Assembly (NCBI GenBank): GCA_025464795.1
Contig: JAODNB010000207.1
Location: 1-17,191, forward strand
Origin: Frankiales bacterium
GTDB taxonomy: Bacteria > Actinomycetota > Actinomycetes > Mycobacteriales > SCTD01
Direction: 5' to 3'
Length of the DNA stretch: 17,191 nucleotides
Part shown: one piece after another, positions 6,857-13,097 of the stretch
Position numbering within the stretch: the stretch's first letter is position 1
Layout of the letters: the number at the start of each line of letters is the position of its first letter
Program-made: the position numbers and the translations under genes
Notes under the pieces: generated by a model
The model's input: the letters and a program-made list of their open reading frames with translations, nothing else
Databases searched by the model: none
What the model was told of the DNA's origin: nothing

Positions 6857-8305
6857 ATGCACCCGACACGACGCAGGAGCGCCTGTGCAGTCGCCGCCGC
6901 CCTCAGCCTGCTGCTGGCCGGCTGCGGGACGTCGCTGAAGCGCAGCGAGATCGAGCGGGGTGCCGGCCTGCAGTCGGTGCAGCAGGGCAGCTCTGCGCCC
7001 CTCACGACGGGGGGCCAGCCCGGCGTCACCACCGGAGCAACGGGAACCACCGGCGCGCCGTCGACGACGACGGGCGGCTCGACCACAGGCACCACCACGG
7101 GGGCGATCTCGAACGGCACGACCGGGTCGGCAGCGGGCGGCTCCTCCACCGGGTCCGCCGCGTCGAGCTCCACCACAGGGGCGACCGCGGCAGGACCGCC
7201 GCTGGTCATCGCCGCCGTGGGCACGCTCACCGGGGCCACCGGCGAGGCGACCAAGGGCGTGACCGAAGCAGCGCAGGCCTGGGTCGGCATGGTCAACAGC
7301 CGCGGGGGCGTTGCGGGGCACCAGGTCAAGCTGATCGTGGTCGACGACGGCGGGGACACCAACCGCCACCTGCAGCTCGTCAAGCAGATGGTGGAGCAGT
7401 ACCACGCGGTGGCCCTCGTCGGCAGTGCCGAGACGTCCACGCAGAGCGCGCAGGCGGTGTCCTACCTGGAGAGCAAGGGCGTGCCCACCGTCGGCGACGA
7501 CGGCTCGAACTCCTTCGGCTACAAGAGCAAGATGATCTTCCCCGCCGTCACGGCAGCCAACTACTACACGACTGCCATCAGCTTCGGCTTCGCGAGCCTG
7601 GCCAAGAAGGAGAACAAGAAGAAGATCGCCCTCATCACCTGTGTCGAGGCCTCGATCTGCCAGACGGCCTATGACAACTTCGAGAAGGAGATGGGCCGCG
7701 TCGGGCTGAACCCGGTCTACAAGACGCAGACCTCCGTGACGCAGCCCGACTTCACTGCGCAGTGCATCTCTGCGCGCAACGCCGGCGCCGAGCTGCTGTC
7801 GGTCGGCATGGACTTCAACTCGGTCCGGCGGGTCGTCAACTCGTGCCGGCAGCAGGGCTACACGCCGAAGTTCATCACTCCTGCGGTCGGTCCTGGCATG
7901 GAGAAGGAAGCCATCTGGCAGGGCGTCTACATCGGGTGGATGGCCTTCTCCCCGTTTGTCGCCGACACCCCTGCCATCCAGGAGTTCCGCGCGGCCATGG
8001 ACCGCTACCAGCCCGACGCGGGGATCAACCTGGAGCACTCGGTCGGCTGGGTCGGGGCCAAGCTGTTCCAGAAGGCGCTCGAGAACGCCCGGCTGACGAG
8101 CAAGGCCGTCACGAGCGCCGACGTCCTCCGGGGTCTCTGGGCGATCCACGGTGACGACCTCGGCGGCCTCACGGGACCGCTGAGCTTCACGAAGGGCAAG
8201 CCGGCGACGCCCGTGTTCTGCTTCATCGGGATGACCATCAGCGGCAACAAGTTCGTCAACCCGAGTGGCTCGAGACCGCACTGCCAGGCCCCGCCCAAGC
8301 TCTGA
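6857..8305 (+). CDS. Lipoprotein substrate-binding protein of the LivFGHM-type importer (SBP1)
   Basis: 482 residues. I chose the ATG at 6857 because GGAGGA lies six bases before it; an in-frame ATG at 6833 overlaps the livF stop but has no ribosome site of its own. The signal peptide ends in the lipobox LLAGC with Cys23, so the protein is anchored in the outer leaflet of the membrane. Residues about 46-113 are a low-complexity Thr/Gly/Ser/Ala tether. From about 115 on it is a type I periplasmic-binding fold of the branched-chain amino acid class (LVIAAVGTLTGATGE, then NSRGGVAGHQVKLIVVDDGGD, VALVGSAETSTQ, and VGWVGAKLFQKALENA near the end). It is the cognate ligand receptor of the upstream permease and ATPases by operon position. 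Ligand unknown. Confidence 0.9.
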   Translation: MHPTRRRSACAVAAALSLLLAGCGTSLKRSEIERGAGLQSVQQGSSAPLTTGGQPGVTTGATGTTGAPSTTTGGSTTGTTTGAISNGTTGSAAGGSSTGSAASSSTTGATAAGPPLVIAAVGTLTGATGEATKGVTEAAQAWVGMVNSRGGVAGHQVKLIVVDDGGDTNRHLQLVKQMVEQYHAVALVGSAETSTQSAQAVSYLESKGVPTVGDDGSNSFGYKSKMIFPAVTAANYYTTAISFGFASLAKKENKKKIALITCVEASICQTAYDNFEKEMGRVGLNPVYKTQTSVTQPDFTAQCISARNAGAELLSVGMDFNSVRRVVNSCRQQGYTPKFITPAVGPGMEKEAIWQGVYIGWMAFSPFVADTPAIQEFRAAMDRYQPDAGINLEHSVGWVGAKLFQKALENARLTSKAVTSADVLRGLWAIHGDDLGGLTGPLSFTKGKPATPVFCFIGMTISGNKFVNPSGSRPHCQAPPKL

Positions 8306-8317
8306 GCAGCAACCGAC

Positions 8318-8323
8318 TACGTT
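8318..8323 (+). promoter_or_regulatory. Possible -10 element of a leaderless thioesterase transcript
   Basis: TACGTT fits TANNNT and ends seven bases before the GTG at 8331, the spacing expected when transcription starts on the first base of the coding region. No Shine-Dalgarno sequence precedes this GTG, which agrees with leaderless translation, common in actinomycetes. No convincing -35 element is seen, so read-through from the operon upstream is an alternative. Confidence 0.35.
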
Positions 8324-8330
8324 CGCTCTT

Positions 8331-9125
8331 GTGGACGTCGACCCGACCGCTGACCTGCCGGAGCTGCTCGAGCTGCTGGAGCTGGAGGAGATCGACCGCG
8401 ACCTCTACCGGGCGACCAGGACCTTCCGGGACCCCTTTGCCCTGTACGGAGGGCAGGTCGCGGCGCAGGCCCTCAGGGCTGCAGGCCTGACCGTGCCCGA
8501 GGGGCGCGCACCGCACTCCTTGCACGGCTACTTCCTGCGCAGCGGCGACGCCGAGCGCCCCACGATCTTCCGCGTGGACCGCGACCGGGACGGTCGATCG
8601 TTCTCCGGCCGCCGCGTCGTCGCGGTCCAGGACGGCGAGGTCCTGTTCAACATGTCCTGCTCGTTCCACACCGTGGAACCAGGACCCGAGGTGCAGTCGC
8701 ACCCCCTGCCCGAGGCGGGTGACCCCGCCGCCCTGCCCGTCGTCCTGCTGCCGCGGCTGTTCTCCATCGAGTCGCGCCAAGCCCCGCAGCCCGTGGCTGA
8801 CACCCCTTGGCCCACCCGCTTCTGGTCGCGCCTGACGGTCACAGCGCCTGATGACCCGCTCATCCACGCCTGCGTCCTGACCTACCTCTCCGACATCAGC
8901 AGTGGGTTGGCAGGGCTTCCCCAGGCCGGGCAGCAAGCGGGTCCGAGCCTCGACCACGCCGTGTGGTTCCACCGGCCGGCGCGGCTCGACGACTGGGTGC
9001 TGATGGACCTGGTCCCGCAGAGCACCTCGGGCGGACGTGGCTGGTACACCGGCTCCATCTACGACCAGACCGGCACGTTGCTCGCCAGCGTCGCGCAGGA
9101 GTCGCTGTTCCGGGGTCCCCGCTAG
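8331..9125 (+). CDS. tesB: Acyl-CoA thioesterase II (TesB family)
   Basis: 264 residues from GTG at 8331; homology begins right after it (ELLELLELEEIDRDLYRA). It hydrolyses acyl-CoA to free acid and CoA in the cytoplasm. The double-hotdog architecture is clear: the N-terminal half has LYGGQVAAQAL (39-48) and HGYFLRSGD (65-73); the C-terminal half has YLSDIS, SLDHAVWFHRP and GSIYDQTGTLLASVAQESLFR. By comparison with E. coli TesB (Asp204, Thr228, Gln278) the active-site residues would be Asp188, Ser207 and Gln256, so the Thr is a Ser here, a conservative change. Length is slightly shorter than E. coli TesB. It sits 25 bases after the SBP1 gene, suggesting that imported compounds are handled as CoA esters. 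Acyl specificity cannot be read from the sequence. Confidence 0.92.
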   Translation: MDVDPTADLPELLELLELEEIDRDLYRATRTFRDPFALYGGQVAAQALRAAGLTVPEGRAPHSLHGYFLRSGDAERPTIFRVDRDRDGRSFSGRRVVAVQDGEVLFNMSCSFHTVEPGPEVQSHPLPEAGDPAALPVVLLPRLFSIESRQAPQPVADTPWPTRFWSRLTVTAPDDPLIHACVLTYLSDISSGLAGLPQAGQQAGPSLDHAVWFHRPARLDDWVLMDLVPQSTSGGRGWYTGSIYDQTGTLLASVAQESLFRGPR

Positions 9126-9134
9126 CCACCTCCC

Positions 9135-9163
9135 TTGACACGGACGCGTTACACCCGCAGATT
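9135..9163 (+). promoter_or_regulatory. Candidate promoter of the second SBP gene
   Basis: A consensus -35 hexamer TTGACA (9135-9140) lies just downstream of the thioesterase stop. Seventeen bases later CAGATT (9158-9163) is a weak -10 match. A start near 9170 would give a leader of about 30 bases before the GTG at 9200. Exact TTGACA is uncommon in such GC-rich DNA, but the -10 is poor, so this is tentative. Confidence 0.4.
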
Positions 9164-9199
9164 GGCAGAAGCAGACAAACTCCAGCTGACAGGTGAGTC

Positions 9200-10765
9200 G
9201 TGACCCCCTTTCTCGCGTTCCGCATGTGGCTGCGCAGCGGGCCTCGGACCGAGCGCATCGGCCTGTTCGCAGTGCTCGTGCCGGTGCTCGCCCTTCTCGC
9301 CTGGGCGACCGTGCCGGACGGGGGCACAGGAGCGACGAGCCAGAGCCTCGCCAGCACGGACGCCGCAGCGACGCCCGGCGCGGGAGCGACCCAGGCTCCT
9401 GCCGTGGTGAGGGTTCCCAGGACGCCGGGCTCGCTGCCGGGTCAGCCCGGCAGCTCTCTCGGCAACCCGACCGGGCCTGGTCGGCAGTCGGGCAAGGGCA
9501 CCACGACGGCGCCTGGCACGTCTTCGGCCCCGGGGGCGTTCGGCACCGTCCCGGGCGGGAACAGCAGCTGCGGCAGGACCGGCGCCACAGACCAGGGCAT
9601 CACGGCGACCACGATCACCGTCGGCATCGTCGTGGTCGACCTTGGCGCTGCCAGCTCGACGATCAGCCTGCCGTCGGCGGCCGACCAGGAGAAGGCCTAC
9701 AACGCAGCATTCAACGACCTCAACGCCCGAGGTGGTGTTCGCTGCCGGAAGGTGGTGCTGAAGTACTACAGCGACAACCCGCTGGACTCCAGCGCCGAGC
9801 ACAAGAGCTGTCTGCAGATGGCGCAGGACAAGGTCTTCGCCGTCTTCAACAACCTCTTCAGCAGCACCGAGCAGACGTGCATCGCGAAGAACCACATCCC
9901 CAACGTCTGGTACACCCCGCCGCACACCCCCGACGTCAAGAAGTACGCGCCGTACATCCTCAGCTGGCAGGCCGACTACGACAAGCTGATCCACCACTAC
10001 ATCAACGGCGCCAACGGCTTGGGCTTCTTCAAGGGCATGAAGAAGGTCGGCGTCCTCGAGGGCTCCTGCTACCCCGACGAGAACACTGCCATCATCAAGG
10101 AGCTGCACGCCGTCGGCATCCCCGACAGCAAGATCAAGACCTACAACTTCGGCTGCACGGGTGCTCCAGTCGAGACGCCCGACCAGGACCAGTCCGCCGT
10201 GCTGCAGTTCAAGGCGGCAGGCGTCACCCATGTCGTCAACGTCAGCTACGGCGCGGTGACCGGGTTCTCAGGTGCAGCGAGCCAGCAGAACTACGACCCC
10301 GAGTTCGCCATGATGGAGGACGGCGCCGCCACCGCGATCCAGAGCGGCACGACCAAGCCGGGCAAGAGCTTCGACAACGCCCTGCTCGTCACGACGATCC
10401 AGACAGGGGCTCGCACGACGCCCGGCTACCGCTTCAGCGCCGCCACTGCCAGGTGCGCCCAGCTGATGACCAAGGCCGGGCTCTCCACGCCGCAGGGCAG
10501 CGACAACGGGCAGTTCTTCGGGATCGCCTGCGTCAACGCGCTGCTGTTCCAGGCTGCGGGCAACGCTGCTCCCGACCTGGTGCGGACCCAGCTGCCCTCC
10601 GGGCTGCAACGCGCGGGGAGCATCGAGGTGTCCTACCCCGCCGCAACCGTCAACCTGCTCGATCCGCGGATCCCCACGGCTGGTGCCACCTGGCGAACGG
10701 GGCGATGGGCGAGCAGCTGCCAGTGCTGGCACGTGACGGGCACCAGTTTCCGGGGGGACTTCTAA
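9200..10765 (+). CDS. Extracytoplasmic substrate-binding-like protein without lipobox (SBP2)
   Basis: 521 residues from GTG at 9200, with a short AGGTGAG purine stretch just upstream. The N-terminus is basic (RSGPRTER) followed by one hydrophobic helix at about 20-38 (IGLFAVLVPVLALLAWATV) with no Cys, so it is either an uncleaved signal anchor or a signal-peptidase-I substrate, unlike SBP1 and SBP3. A Gly/Pro/Thr/Ala-rich tether runs to about 125. A type I periplasmic-binding fold follows (GITATTITVGIVVVDLG, FNDLNARGGVRCRKVVLKYY, KKVGVLEGSCYPDENTAIIKEL, AAGVTHVVNVSYG). It is unusually rich in Cys and ends with SCQCWHVTGTSFRGDF. No permease gene adjoins it; it may serve the importer upstream or act as a sensor. 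It ends in a 4-base convergent overlap with the next gene. Confidence 0.82.
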   Translation: MTPFLAFRMWLRSGPRTERIGLFAVLVPVLALLAWATVPDGGTGATSQSLASTDAAATPGAGATQAPAVVRVPRTPGSLPGQPGSSLGNPTGPGRQSGKGTTTAPGTSSAPGAFGTVPGGNSSCGRTGATDQGITATTITVGIVVVDLGAASSTISLPSAADQEKAYNAAFNDLNARGGVRCRKVVLKYYSDNPLDSSAEHKSCLQMAQDKVFAVFNNLFSSTEQTCIAKNHIPNVWYTPPHTPDVKKYAPYILSWQADYDKLIHHYINGANGLGFFKGMKKVGVLEGSCYPDENTAIIKELHAVGIPDSKIKTYNFGCTGAPVETPDQDQSAVLQFKAAGVTHVVNVSYGAVTGFSGAASQQNYDPEFAMMEDGAATAIQSGTTKPGKSFDNALLVTTIQTGARTTPGYRFSAATARCAQLMTKAGLSTPQGSDNGQFFGIACVNALLFQAAGNAAPDLVRTQLPSGLQRAGSIEVSYPAATVNLLDPRIPTAGATWRTGRWASSCQCWHVTGTSFRGDF

Positions 10766-11319
10766 GTCACCTTGAGGTAGAGGCCCTGCGCGTCCGCGAC
10801 CAGGGTGTCGCCGTCTCGGAGCTCGCCCTCGACGTGGATCTTGCGGCCCTCGACCCCGGTCACGCGCGCCGTGACCTGGAGCTCGGTGCCGGTGGGCGTT
10901 CCCTTGCGGTAGTTGACGTGCAGGGCCGCGTTGCGCGCAGGTGACCGGTCGCCCATCACCGACAGCACTCCGAGTACCTCACCGAACAGCAGCGCCACGG
11001 CCCCGGCGTGCGCCCTGCCGCCACCACTGAGGTGCGTGCGGGTCAAGGTCACCGTGCCGGTGATCGCATCCTCCTCGAAGGGCCCGTAGAGCACAGGAGT
11101 CAGCAGCGGGTGGCCACGGCCCGGAAGGTCGAGCCGGTAGCCGGCGAACTGCTCGCCGTCCTCGGCCTCGTGCCCGTCGAGGATGGCTGCGGCCTCCCGC
11201 AGCTTCACCGCTGCCGCGGCGAGGACGTCAGGCGGGGCCTGCGTCCCGGTCGTCCTGTCCTGCACGAGCCGCAAAGCGCTTGTCAGGTCGCCGAACTCAG
11301 GTCCTCCGCGTAGCTCCAC
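10762..11319 (-). CDS. PaaI-type single-hotdog thioesterase family protein
   Basis: 185 residues, starting at GTG 11319. An N-terminal helical region (1-75) precedes a hotdog domain at about 78-185: LYGPFEEDAITGTVTLTRTHLSGGG, the central helix AHAGAVALLFGEVLG (103-117), HVNYRKGTPTGTELQVTARV and GELRDGDTLVADAQGLYLKV. Relatives hydrolyse acyl- or aryl-CoA thioesters as dimers or tetramers. In the central helix the usual acidic residue of LLFDEVLG-type motifs is Gly113 here, with Glu114 next to it, so catalysis may use Glu114 or be altered. It is the second thioesterase in the window after TesB. It converges on SBP2, their stop codons overlapping, and diverges from the isochorismatase-like gene over a 23-base gap. 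Confidence 0.8.
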   Translation of the reverse strand: MELRGGPEFGDLTSALRLVQDRTTGTQAPPDVLAAAAVKLREAAAILDGHEAEDGEQFAGYRLDLPGRGHPLLTPVLYGPFEEDAITGTVTLTRTHLSGGGRAHAGAVALLFGEVLGVLSVMGDRSPARNAALHVNYRKGTPTGTELQVTARVTGVEGRKIHVEGELRDGDTLVADAQGLYLKVT

Positions 11320-11323
11320 GCAC

Positions 11324-11337
11324 GGACCGTACAGTCC
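11324..11337. promoter_or_regulatory. Overlapping divergent -10 elements of two apparently leaderless genes
   Basis: Only 23 bases separate the GTG at 11319 (minus) from the ATG at 11343 (plus). On the plus strand TACAGT (11330-11335) ends seven bases before the ATG. On the minus strand TACGGT (11331-11326) ends six bases before the GTG. The two hexamers overlap by two bases within a near-palindrome, GGACCGTACAGTCC. Neither start has a Shine-Dalgarno sequence. This fits a bidirectional promoter with symmetrical -10 elements giving two leaderless mRNAs. Confidence 0.5.
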
Positions 11338-11342
11338 CGCCC

Positions 11343-11954
11343 ATGCCTCTGGACGTGACGCCTCACCTGGATCCCGCTCGCACAGCGATCGTCAACATGG
11401 AGTGCCAGGAGCGACTGCTGGGCGAGGACTCCGTGCTCCCGGGACTGGCGCGAGCGGCCCAGCAGGTGCACCTGCTCGACAACCTCTCAAGCCTGTACGC
11501 AGCCGCGCGCGCCAAGGGCGTCCGCCTCTACTACTGCACCGACGAGCGACGACCTGACGGCTTCGGGCTGGCGACGAACACGATGGTCCACCTCCGCATG
11601 CCCGAGGGGACCACGGGCGGCGGTGGCCACGGCCCGGTGATGCCTCAGATCGCACCGCAGCCGGAGGACGTGGTCTTCCGACGCGAGCAGGGGCTCACCG
11701 GCTTCTACGCCACCGGCCTGGACCCCTACCTCCGCAACACAGGGGTCACGACGGTCGTGCTGACGGGGGTGTCCCTGAACATCGCCGTGCTCGGCACCGC
11801 GATCGAGGCCATGAACGCCGGCTACACCGTCGTCGTCCCCAGCGACGGGGTGGCCAGCGACCCGCCGGAGTACGCCGAGCAGGTGCTGCGCTACACGATG
11901 CGCAACATCGCGTTCGTCGTCCCGTGCCAGGCCATCCAGGACGCGTGGTCTTGA
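11343..11954 (+). CDS. Isochorismatase-fold cysteine-hydrolase homologue lacking the catalytic triad
   Basis: 203 residues from ATG 11343, seven bases after a TACAGT -10 element. The isochorismatase-like fold is recognisable: PARTAIVNMECQERLL (11-26), PQPEDVVFRREQGLTGFYATGLDPYL (105-130), VTTVVLTGVSLNIAVLGTAIEAMNAGYTVVVPSDGVAS. Canonical members use Asp, Lys and Cys. Here the aligned positions appear to be Asn18 (IVNM for the usual IDM/IDQ), Arg114 (FRREQG where K is expected) and Ala148 (NIAVLGTA where CV is expected). The usual hydrolase chemistry is thus unlikely; it may bind a ligand, act as a regulator or use other residues. From memory, non-canonical relatives occur in other actinomycetes, so this is probably a subfamily rather than decay. 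It ends 31 bases before the Rieske gene and may be co-transcribed with it. Confidence 0.78.
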   Translation: MPLDVTPHLDPARTAIVNMECQERLLGEDSVLPGLARAAQQVHLLDNLSSLYAAARAKGVRLYYCTDERRPDGFGLATNTMVHLRMPEGTTGGGGHGPVMPQIAPQPEDVVFRREQGLTGFYATGLDPYLRNTGVTTVVLTGVSLNIAVLGTAIEAMNAGYTVVVPSDGVASDPPEYAEQVLRYTMRNIAFVVPCQAIQDAWS

Positions 11955-11969
11955 CGGCAGGAGCCTGGT

Positions 11970-11988
11970 CATAGAACGTGGTTCTATG
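11970..11988. promoter_or_regulatory. Perfect palindromic operator overlapping the Rieske gene start
   Basis: CATAGAACGTGGTTCTATG has perfect 8-base arms around a 3-base centre, and its last three bases are the ATG at 11986. TTGACG (11951-11956) and TAGAAC (11972-11977) could serve as -35 and -10 at a short 15-base spacing, which would make the mRNA nearly leaderless and place the operator on both -10 and start site. A bound TetR-type dimer would block transcription here. The half-site TAGAAC equals that of KstR, but KstR sites have a 2-base centre. Confidence 0.65.
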
Positions 11989-13002
11989 ACCTCGTTGAGC
12001 AACAAGCCCACCGGTTGGTTCCAGATCGGGTGGAGCACCGACCTCGCTCCTGGTGACGTCAAGCCCCTGCGGTACTTCGGGACCGACTTGGTGGCCTACC
12101 GGGACCACGACGGCGCAGCTCACGTGATGGACGCGCACTGCCGGCACCTCGGTGCCCACTTGGGTCACGGCGGCTGCGTCGTCGACGGCGGCCTGCAGTG
12201 CCCCTTCCACGGCTGGGTGTGGGACGACCAGGGCAACAACGTGCGGATCCCCTACCAGGACCGACCGAGCAAGGTGCTCATGCGGACCTGGCCCGTCCAC
12301 GAGTGGAACGGGGTGCTCTCCCTGTGGCACGACAGGGACGGGAAGCCGCCGTTCTTCGAGCCGCACGGCTCTCTCACAGACATCGCCCCGCACCTCGACG
12401 GGCTCTCCTTCCACCCAGCCGGAACCGGCTCCCAGAGCCGTTTCACGCCGAGTCGCGTGCACCCGCAGATGGTCGTCGAGAACGCGGTGGACCCGGCCCA
12501 CTTCGCGTTCGTCCACCACACTCCGACCATCCCCTGCGTCCTGCAGGAGGACGTCACCGCGACCTCCTGGCACAGCAAGGTCGGCTTCGGCGGTCGCTGG
12601 AAGGACGCAGTCGACCGCCCGGAGGACGACCTCGGGACCCTGCACCTGAGCTTCCGCGGCATGGGCATGGGCTACAACGCCCTGACCGACGCGGAGCGCG
12701 TGATGATGGTGCTGATCGCCGCGACACCGGTGGAGGACGACGGCACGACGGAGGTCTTCGGGACGTACTGGCCCCAGGAGCTGCCGACCGACGCCCAGAC
12801 GGGCGCCCACCTCGAGCGCATCGCTCAGGCGAAGGAGGCCCTGCCCGAGGACCTGACGATCTGGGAGCACCAGCTGTTCCGTGCCGCACCAGCCCTGGCC
12901 ACCAGCGAAGGAGCGGGCTGGCGCAAGATGCGGGACTGGTGCGAGGTGTTCTACCCGGAGGGCGAGCTCAGCCCGCAGCGACTGCGGGACCTGCTTCCCT
13001 AG
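11986..13002 (+). CDS. Rieske [2Fe-2S] non-heme iron oxygenase, terminal oxygenase (alpha) subunit
   Basis: 338 residues. The N-terminal Rieske domain binds [2Fe-2S] through Cys52-x-His54 (CRHLGAHLG) and Cys72-x2-His75 (CPFHGW). The catalytic domain carries the mononuclear iron motif in ENAVDPAHFAFVHH: His172 and His177 as ligands, with Asp169 as the bridging residue towards the neighbouring Rieske cluster. The third (carboxylate) ligand further on cannot be assigned by eye. The family hydroxylates aromatic or steroid rings or demethylates, using electrons from a separate reductase; no reductase or ferredoxin gene lies in this window. GWFQIGWS near the N-terminus and the general layout resemble the monooxygenase branch that includes 3-ketosteroid 9-alpha-hydroxylase KshA, but it is shorter than KshA. 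A perfect palindrome covers its start codon, so it is likely regulated by substrate through a repressor. Confidence 0.9.
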   Translation: MTSLSNKPTGWFQIGWSTDLAPGDVKPLRYFGTDLVAYRDHDGAAHVMDAHCRHLGAHLGHGGCVVDGGLQCPFHGWVWDDQGNNVRIPYQDRPSKVLMRTWPVHEWNGVLSLWHDRDGKPPFFEPHGSLTDIAPHLDGLSFHPAGTGSQSRFTPSRVHPQMVVENAVDPAHFAFVHHTPTIPCVLQEDVTATSWHSKVGFGGRWKDAVDRPEDDLGTLHLSFRGMGMGYNALTDAERVMMVLIAATPVEDDGTTEVFGTYWPQELPTDAQTGAHLERIAQAKEALPEDLTIWEHQLFRAAPALATSEGAGWRKMRDWCEVFYPEGELSPQRLRDLLP

Positions 13003-13017
13003 CTCTGCCTGCCCCAG

Positions 13018-13063
13018 GTGACCAATCCGTTAGAGAAGATATAGACTCAGCCCGATTCTCGGG
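13018..13063 (+). promoter_or_regulatory. Candidate promoter and small leader hairpin before the carboxylesterase gene
   Basis: An AT-rich patch in otherwise GC-rich DNA contains TAGACT (13042-13047) as -10 and GTGACC (13018-13023) as a moderate -35, 18 bases apart. Immediately downstream CCCGA-TTC-TCGGG (13051-13063) forms a 5-base-pair hairpin near the expected transcript start. It lacks a T-run, so it is not a terminator; it may protect or regulate the 5' end. Confidence 0.4.
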
Positions 13064-13097
13064 AACTTCGTCCTGAGCTGACCCAGGGATCCCACTG

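Noticed and set aside
6992..7195. Repetitive ACC/GGC-rich stretch, considered as a tandem repeat or CRISPR-like array
   Set aside because: It encodes the Thr/Gly/Ser tether of SBP1. Units are irregular and without constant spacers, so the repetition follows amino-acid composition.
6722..8281. Long minus-strand open frame (519 codons) opposite livF/SBP1
   Set aside because: Its translation is low-complexity, rich in Arg, Asp, Val and Gly, with no domain motif. The plus strand encodes clear LivF and SBP1. It is a GC-rich shadow frame.
8663..8679. GTTCCAC-ACC-GTGGAAC inverted repeat, possible third copy of the shared operator
   Set aside because: It lies inside the TesB coding region and has the half-sites in the reverse order (GTTC...GAAC), so it does not match the GAAC-N3-GTTC operator. 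Chance in coding DNA is likely.
10757..10768. GACTT-CT-AAGTC palindrome at the convergent overlap of SBP2 and the hotdog gene, considered as a terminator
   Set aside because: Only five base pairs with a two-base centre and no T-run, and it lies within both coding ends. Too weak to call.
9193..10944. 583-codon frame overlapping SBP2 in another frame
   Set aside because: The sequence is dominated by Arg, Gln, Pro and Gly without hydrophobic core segments. The 9200-10765 frame has the coherent SBP fold.
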